A stretch of DNA of 64,000 nt from Gammaproteobacteria bacterium. GTDB lineage: Bacteria > Pseudomonadota > Gammaproteobacteria > Pseudomonadales > Pseudohongiellaceae. This document shows positions 60,175 to 64,000 of the stretch, one piece after another. Under the pieces are notes generated by a model. That model searched no databases. It was not told the origin of the DNA and saw only the letters and a program-made list of their open reading frames with translations. Both the position numbers and the translations under genes were made by a program. Location: assembly GCA_019654215.1 (NCBI GenBank), contig BPDI01000014.1, positions 1-64,000 of the forward strand, in the 5' to 3' direction. The stretch's first letter is position 1. Every line of letters begins with the position of its first letter.

Positions 60175-61542
60175 TTAACGCAGGGTATTGATATACGCTG
60201 CGACATCTTCAATTTCGCTTATGTTAGACATAGCAGTCGCCATGGCAACCATCTGCTCTCCGTAGTGATCGTTTGGGTGCAGTCCGCGTATGCCTGCACC
60301 AAAATTGCTAATCTGGGTAACAAAATACCAATCGCTCATTCCGGCTAAACTAGGTGCATCGGTATACCAGGTACCTCTGCCATCATCTAGGTGACAGGCA
60401 GCGCAATTGGCCTGATAAATTTTTCGGCCATTCTCAACATCACCAGTTACGGTTGGGTCTAAAGGTGTATCTGGAAGCGATTCGATATAAGCAGCGACGT
60501 TGCGAATCGCAGCGTCATCAGCAAGAGTCATTGACATAGATGTCATCTGGGCACCTAAAGTATCTCCTTCTCCACCACGGACTCCGGTTTGGAAATACCT
60601 AAGTTGTCGCTCGGTATACCAGGCTCCCTGGCCAGCCAACTTAGGCCCATTTAGGGCCTGGTTGCCTTCGCCTTGCGCACCATGGCAGGAGGCACAGATA
60701 GCATAAGCAGCCTGACCAGCAGCCATATCCGGTTCAGAAATAGCTTGAGTTTCGGCAAATGTTGGCTGGGAAGCGAGCCAGGCATCAAATTCAGCCTGGG
60801 ACTCAACAGTGACAGAACCACGCATGACGAAATGACCAATGCCGCAAAGTTCTTCACAAAGAATGTCATAGGTGCCCTCCACCGTTGGATCAAACCAGAG
60901 GTAGGAAACCAGGCCAGGGACCAAATCCATCTTCACCCGGAATTGGGTCACAGTGTAGTTGTGCAATACATCGTGGGAACGAAGTAGAGCATGTGCCGGT
61001 CGGTTCACTGGCAGATGCATATTGGGCTCATTAACCACTACATCGTCTTGTCCATTTGGATCGTCGGGGTTGATGCCGAATGGGTTCGCTGGAGTGACAT
61101 GAGATACGTCCGCTGCGCCGAGTTGACCATCTGCTCCGGGATAGCGGAATTGCCATTGCCATTGAGAGCCTAACACTTCGTATTGGTCAGCTTCTTCTGG
61201 AACTGTAACGAATTGGGCCCATACGAATAAGCCCGGCGCCAACATGGCGATAACACCCACCGTGGTGAAAACGGTTAAACCGATTTCAAGCTTGTGGTTT
61301 TCAGGCTCATAAACGGCTTTTTGACCGTCTTTATGGCGGAACTTATACACACACCAGGCCATGAAAAGATTAGCTACGACAAAAACGAATCCAGTAACCC
61401 AGAAAGTTACGTTTATCGTGAAATCGATAGTTCCCCAGTCGGCAGCTAACTCTGTGAAATACCATGGTCCGCCATAAAGCTGCATGAAATGGAAGATGAT
61501 TGAACCTACTACCAGGAGAACAACAACGACCGCTAAAGCCAT
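60175..61542 (-). CDS. ctaC: Cytochrome c oxidase subunit II fused to two cytochrome c domains
   Basis: 455 aa; two TM helices, CuA motif CEELCGIGHFVM, then CASCH and CAACH heme c motifs. Confidence 0.93.
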   Translation of the reverse strand: MALAVVVVLLVVGSIIFHFMQLYGGPWYFTELAADWGTIDFTINVTFWVTGFVFVVANLFMAWCVYKFRHKDGQKAVYEPENHKLEIGLTVFTTVGVIAMLAPGLFVWAQFVTVPEEADQYEVLGSQWQWQFRYPGADGQLGAADVSHVTPANPFGINPDDPNGQDDVVVNEPNMHLPVNRPAHALLRSHDVLHNYTVTQFRVKMDLVPGLVSYLWFDPTVEGTYDILCEELCGIGHFVMRGSVTVESQAEFDAWLASQPTFAETQAISEPDMAAGQAAYAICASCHGAQGEGNQALNGPKLAGQGAWYTERQLRYFQTGVRGGEGDTLGAQMTSMSMTLADDAAIRNVAAYIESLPDTPLDPTVTGDVENGRKIYQANCAACHLDDGRGTWYTDAPSLAGMSDWYFVTQISNFGAGIRGLHPNDHYGEQMVAMATAMSNISEIEDVAAYINTLR

Positions 61543-62133
61543 ATACCAGTATTCCTTCTAAAAATTACAAACGTATTCCACCAGGCACGAAGATTGCTGA
61601 GTCATCGAGCCTTGCTGAAAAGATTAGTCTTGTTTTGCTCATTTCGTCCCAGGGATCTAGATTTCTACGATTAAATGCACCGCAATTTAGTCTTTGAGTT
61701 AACTCGACGAATCACTCATCTTGAAAGCTCTTTTGCTAGTTTTTCCCTAGTAATTATTTAATTCTGGATGGGGTTGTTACGCTTTCCCAAGTACTTGAAT
61801 TTAGCCCAAATATTCAGGGATTTTTCGCACACCTCACGCGCACCGGAATGCTATAGAAAAACCCCTTATATCGCAAGCGATTATAGTCTAGAAACCCCCA
61901 GTTTCCTGCGCTAAAGCAAGACTTTTTGACAGCCTTCTGTCAGCTTGAAAAACTCAACTTAAGCTGGTTCAAAAAATCGTGCAAATCATGTTTTTGAAAT
62001 GAATGACATAGGTTGAGATTCGGAAAGAAAAATGGTTGAATGCCCGCGCTCAAAAAAAGGGTTTGCGATCTAAACTAGAAATCTGTCGTATACTCTTACA
62101 GCAACTCTCCAAAGGCTCACTAATAAACACATT

Positions 62134-63018
62134 GTGACTGAACTGACTTCAAACACATCTGCCAGTTGGCGCGACTATTATGAGATGTGCAAACCGCGCG
62201 TCGTGATGTTGATGATTCTTACTTCACTGGTGGGCATGTTCCTGGCTGTGCCAGGCATGGTGCCGCTAGACGTTCTTGTCCTTGGCAACTTGGGTATCGC
62301 TTTGGTAGCGGCATCGGGTGCCGTGGTTAATCATCTGATCGATCGTAAGATCGATATCCTGATGAAGCGCACCCACAATAGACCACTGCCGCAAGGCCGA
62401 GTCGATCCAAAACAAACGATTATCTTTGCCGTAACAATCGGCGTATTGGGCATGGGAATCTTACTGTTCTGGGTAAATCCACTTTGTGCCTGGCTAACTT
62501 TAGGCTCTTTCGTGGGCTATGCGTTTATTTATACCGGCTATCTCAAGCACGCGACTCCGCAAAACATAGTTATTGGGGGGCTGTCTGGCGCGATGCCTCC
62601 ATTGCTTGGTTGGTCGGCAGTCACTGGCACGATTGAACCGGATGCCCTAATTCTCGTCCTAATTATCTTCGCTTGGACTCCTCCTCATTTTTGGGCTTTG
62701 GCAATTCATCGCAAAGACGAATATGCCAAAAGTGGTGTACCGATGTTGCCAGTTACTCATGGCGAGCACGTTACTAAGGTGCACATCATCGTCTATACCG
62801 CAATCCTGGTTGTAGTTTCGGTGTTTCCTTATTTCTCTAGCATGAGTGGACCACTTTATCTGGGCTCGGCATTAGTCCTGGGTGCAGGCTTTCTGGTTTG
62901 GTCAGGCCTGCTTATGTTCAATTCGAAACCTACTACGGCAATGGATACATTTAAGTACTCCATTGTTTATCTGGCGCTGTTGTTTGTCGCGCTAGTGCTA
63001 GATCACTATTTGTTCTAA
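62134..63018 (+). CDS. cyoE: Protoheme IX farnesyltransferase (heme O synthase)
   Basis: 294 aa; CKPRVVMLMILTSLVGMFL, NHLIDRKIDILMKRTHNRPLPQGRV, WTPPHFWALAIHRKDEYAKSGVPMLPVTHG. Confidence 0.96.
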   Translation: MTELTSNTSASWRDYYEMCKPRVVMLMILTSLVGMFLAVPGMVPLDVLVLGNLGIALVAASGAVVNHLIDRKIDILMKRTHNRPLPQGRVDPKQTIIFAVTIGVLGMGILLFWVNPLCAWLTLGSFVGYAFIYTGYLKHATPQNIVIGGLSGAMPPLLGWSAVTGTIEPDALILVLIIFAWTPPHFWALAIHRKDEYAKSGVPMLPVTHGEHVTKVHIIVYTAILVVVSVFPYFSSMSGPLYLGSALVLGAGFLVWSGLLMFNSKPTTAMDTFKYSIVYLALLFVALVLDHYLF

Positions 63019-63045
63019 TTTCACCGGTTCTTACACGAAAGAATC

Positions 63046-63729
63046 ATGCAACTTTCGCCTTCAACAAAATTAGGTCTTATCGCTTTTCTTCTGGTAGATG
63101 CTGCGCTGGCGGTGATCTTGGTTTCACTTTATTTCGTGCGTCAAGACAGAGCACTAGAAACTGAACTTCGGGATATAGGGGCATCGATTTACGAAGAACC
63201 TTTTGAACTTTCCAACTTTAGTTTGATCGATCAAAACAACGACGAATTTTCTAATGCCAATCTTTTAGGAAACTGGAACTTTGTATTCTTTGGTTTCACA
63301 TCTTGTCCGGATATATGCCCAATAACTATGGCTGAGCTCGATCGTCTTTCGAAAGATTGGGATGAAAACTACGATAGTGAATTACCACGGGTGATTCTTG
63401 CAACAGTCGATCCAGAAAGTGATTCTCCAGACAAAATGAAAGAATACCTTGAGAATTTCAATATAGAGTTTATTGGATTGACTGGTGATCGTGCCTCGCT
63501 TGAACGTTTTGCAGATGAACTATTTGTAGCTTTTGGTGAACCTACAACCGCTGGCGAGCAGCCCTCTGGACATAATACGCACAATGATCGAGTCAATCCT
63601 GGTGATTTCGTGATCGATCATAGCAGCCACATTTCAGTGATAAATCCCAATGGTGATCTCTTTGCTGTGCTGCGGCCTCCTCATCGAGCAAGAGATATAG
63701 CCGAAGCGTTTAATTTAATCAGCCAGTAA
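63046..63729 (+). CDS. SCO1/SenC family copper chaperone
   Basis: 227 aa; NWNFVFFGFTSCPDICPITMAELDRL, VDPESDSPDKMKEYLENF, FVIDHSSHISVINPNGD. Confidence 0.94.
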   Translation: MQLSPSTKLGLIAFLLVDAALAVILVSLYFVRQDRALETELRDIGASIYEEPFELSNFSLIDQNNDEFSNANLLGNWNFVFFGFTSCPDICPITMAELDRLSKDWDENYDSELPRVILATVDPESDSPDKMKEYLENFNIEFIGLTGDRASLERFADELFVAFGEPTTAGEQPSGHNTHNDRVNPGDFVIDHSSHISVINPNGDLFAVLRPPHRARDIAEAFNLISQ

Positions 63730-63738
63730 ATCTGCCGT

Positions 63739-63999
63739 TTAAGATTCTTGACCACTCGGCAAAAAATTAGCCAGCAAAAAGAACAGTGTGGCAATGACTA
63801 CTATGGTTGGGCCGGCGGGAGTATCAAAATAAAAAGCCGCAAAGAGTCCAAACAAGATCGAGCTGGCTCCGATTAAACTTGCAAAAAACGCCATTTTTTC
63901 AGGGCTTTCCGCAAATTTTCTCGCCGCTGCTGGTGGAATAATTAGTAGAGAAGTAATCAACAAAACGCCAACAATTTTCATTGAAACCGCGATGGTCAA
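63739..63999 (-). CDS. znuB: ABC transporter membrane protein, ZnuB-like, truncated by window edge
   Basis: 86 aa C-terminus: IAVSMKIVGVLLITSLLIIPPAAARKFAESPEKMAFFASLIGASSILFGLFAAFYFDTPAGPTIVVIATLFFLLA. Confidence 0.85.
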   Translation of the reverse strand: MTIAVSMKIVGVLLITSLLIIPPAAARKFAESPEKMAFFASLIGASSILFGLFAAFYFDTPAGPTIVVIATLFFLLANFLPSGQES

Positions 64000-64000
64000 T

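Overview
This 64-kb window looks like a gammaproteobacterial chromosome segment around the replication origin. No rRNA, tRNA, IS element, prophage or CRISPR array was recognised by eye. Approximate order: spoT 3' end(?)-ridA-recG-ubiA; glutaryl-CoA dehydrogenase-like acyl-CoA dehydrogenase; uvrD; a TRAP transporter with dctP convergent to dctM/dctQ; DUF4265-like gene, yaaA, DUF938-like methyltransferase; COG3146-like acyltransferase; hexR-like RpiR regulator; glmS-glmU; complete atp operon (atpIBEFHAGDC); parB-parA-rsmG-mnmG-mnmE-yidC-yidD-rnpA-rpmH; putative oriC; dnaA-dnaN-recF-gyrB; plsC-gmhB-glyS-glyQ; lpxL/htrB-like acyltransferase; trkH-trkA-rsmB-fmt-def; purE-tsaC-hemF-aroE; an aa3/caa3-type cytochrome oxidase operon (subunit II with two CXXCH motifs, two subunit-III genes, subunit IV); cyoE/ctaB-SCO1; znuB-like partial. 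Many conserved and essential genes are broken by single-base indels (ridA, recG, dctM, yaaA, glmS, glmU, parB, mnmG, dnaN, recF, gyrB, glyS, purE, tsaC). This is better explained by sequencing or assembly error than by real pseudogenisation. Items that indel error does not explain well: a dprA remnant reduced to its C-terminal domain, a decayed acyl-CoA thioesterase remnant between dctP and dctM, a duplicated glmS C-terminal tail (the attTn7/TnsD target region) followed by an unlisted 48-aa membrane ORF, two parS palindromes inside recF, and a (TA)9 AT-rich block between mnmE and mnmG that may be a second origin-like element. I found no clear new multi-gene system. The glmS-downstream locus is the best candidate for something undescribed.
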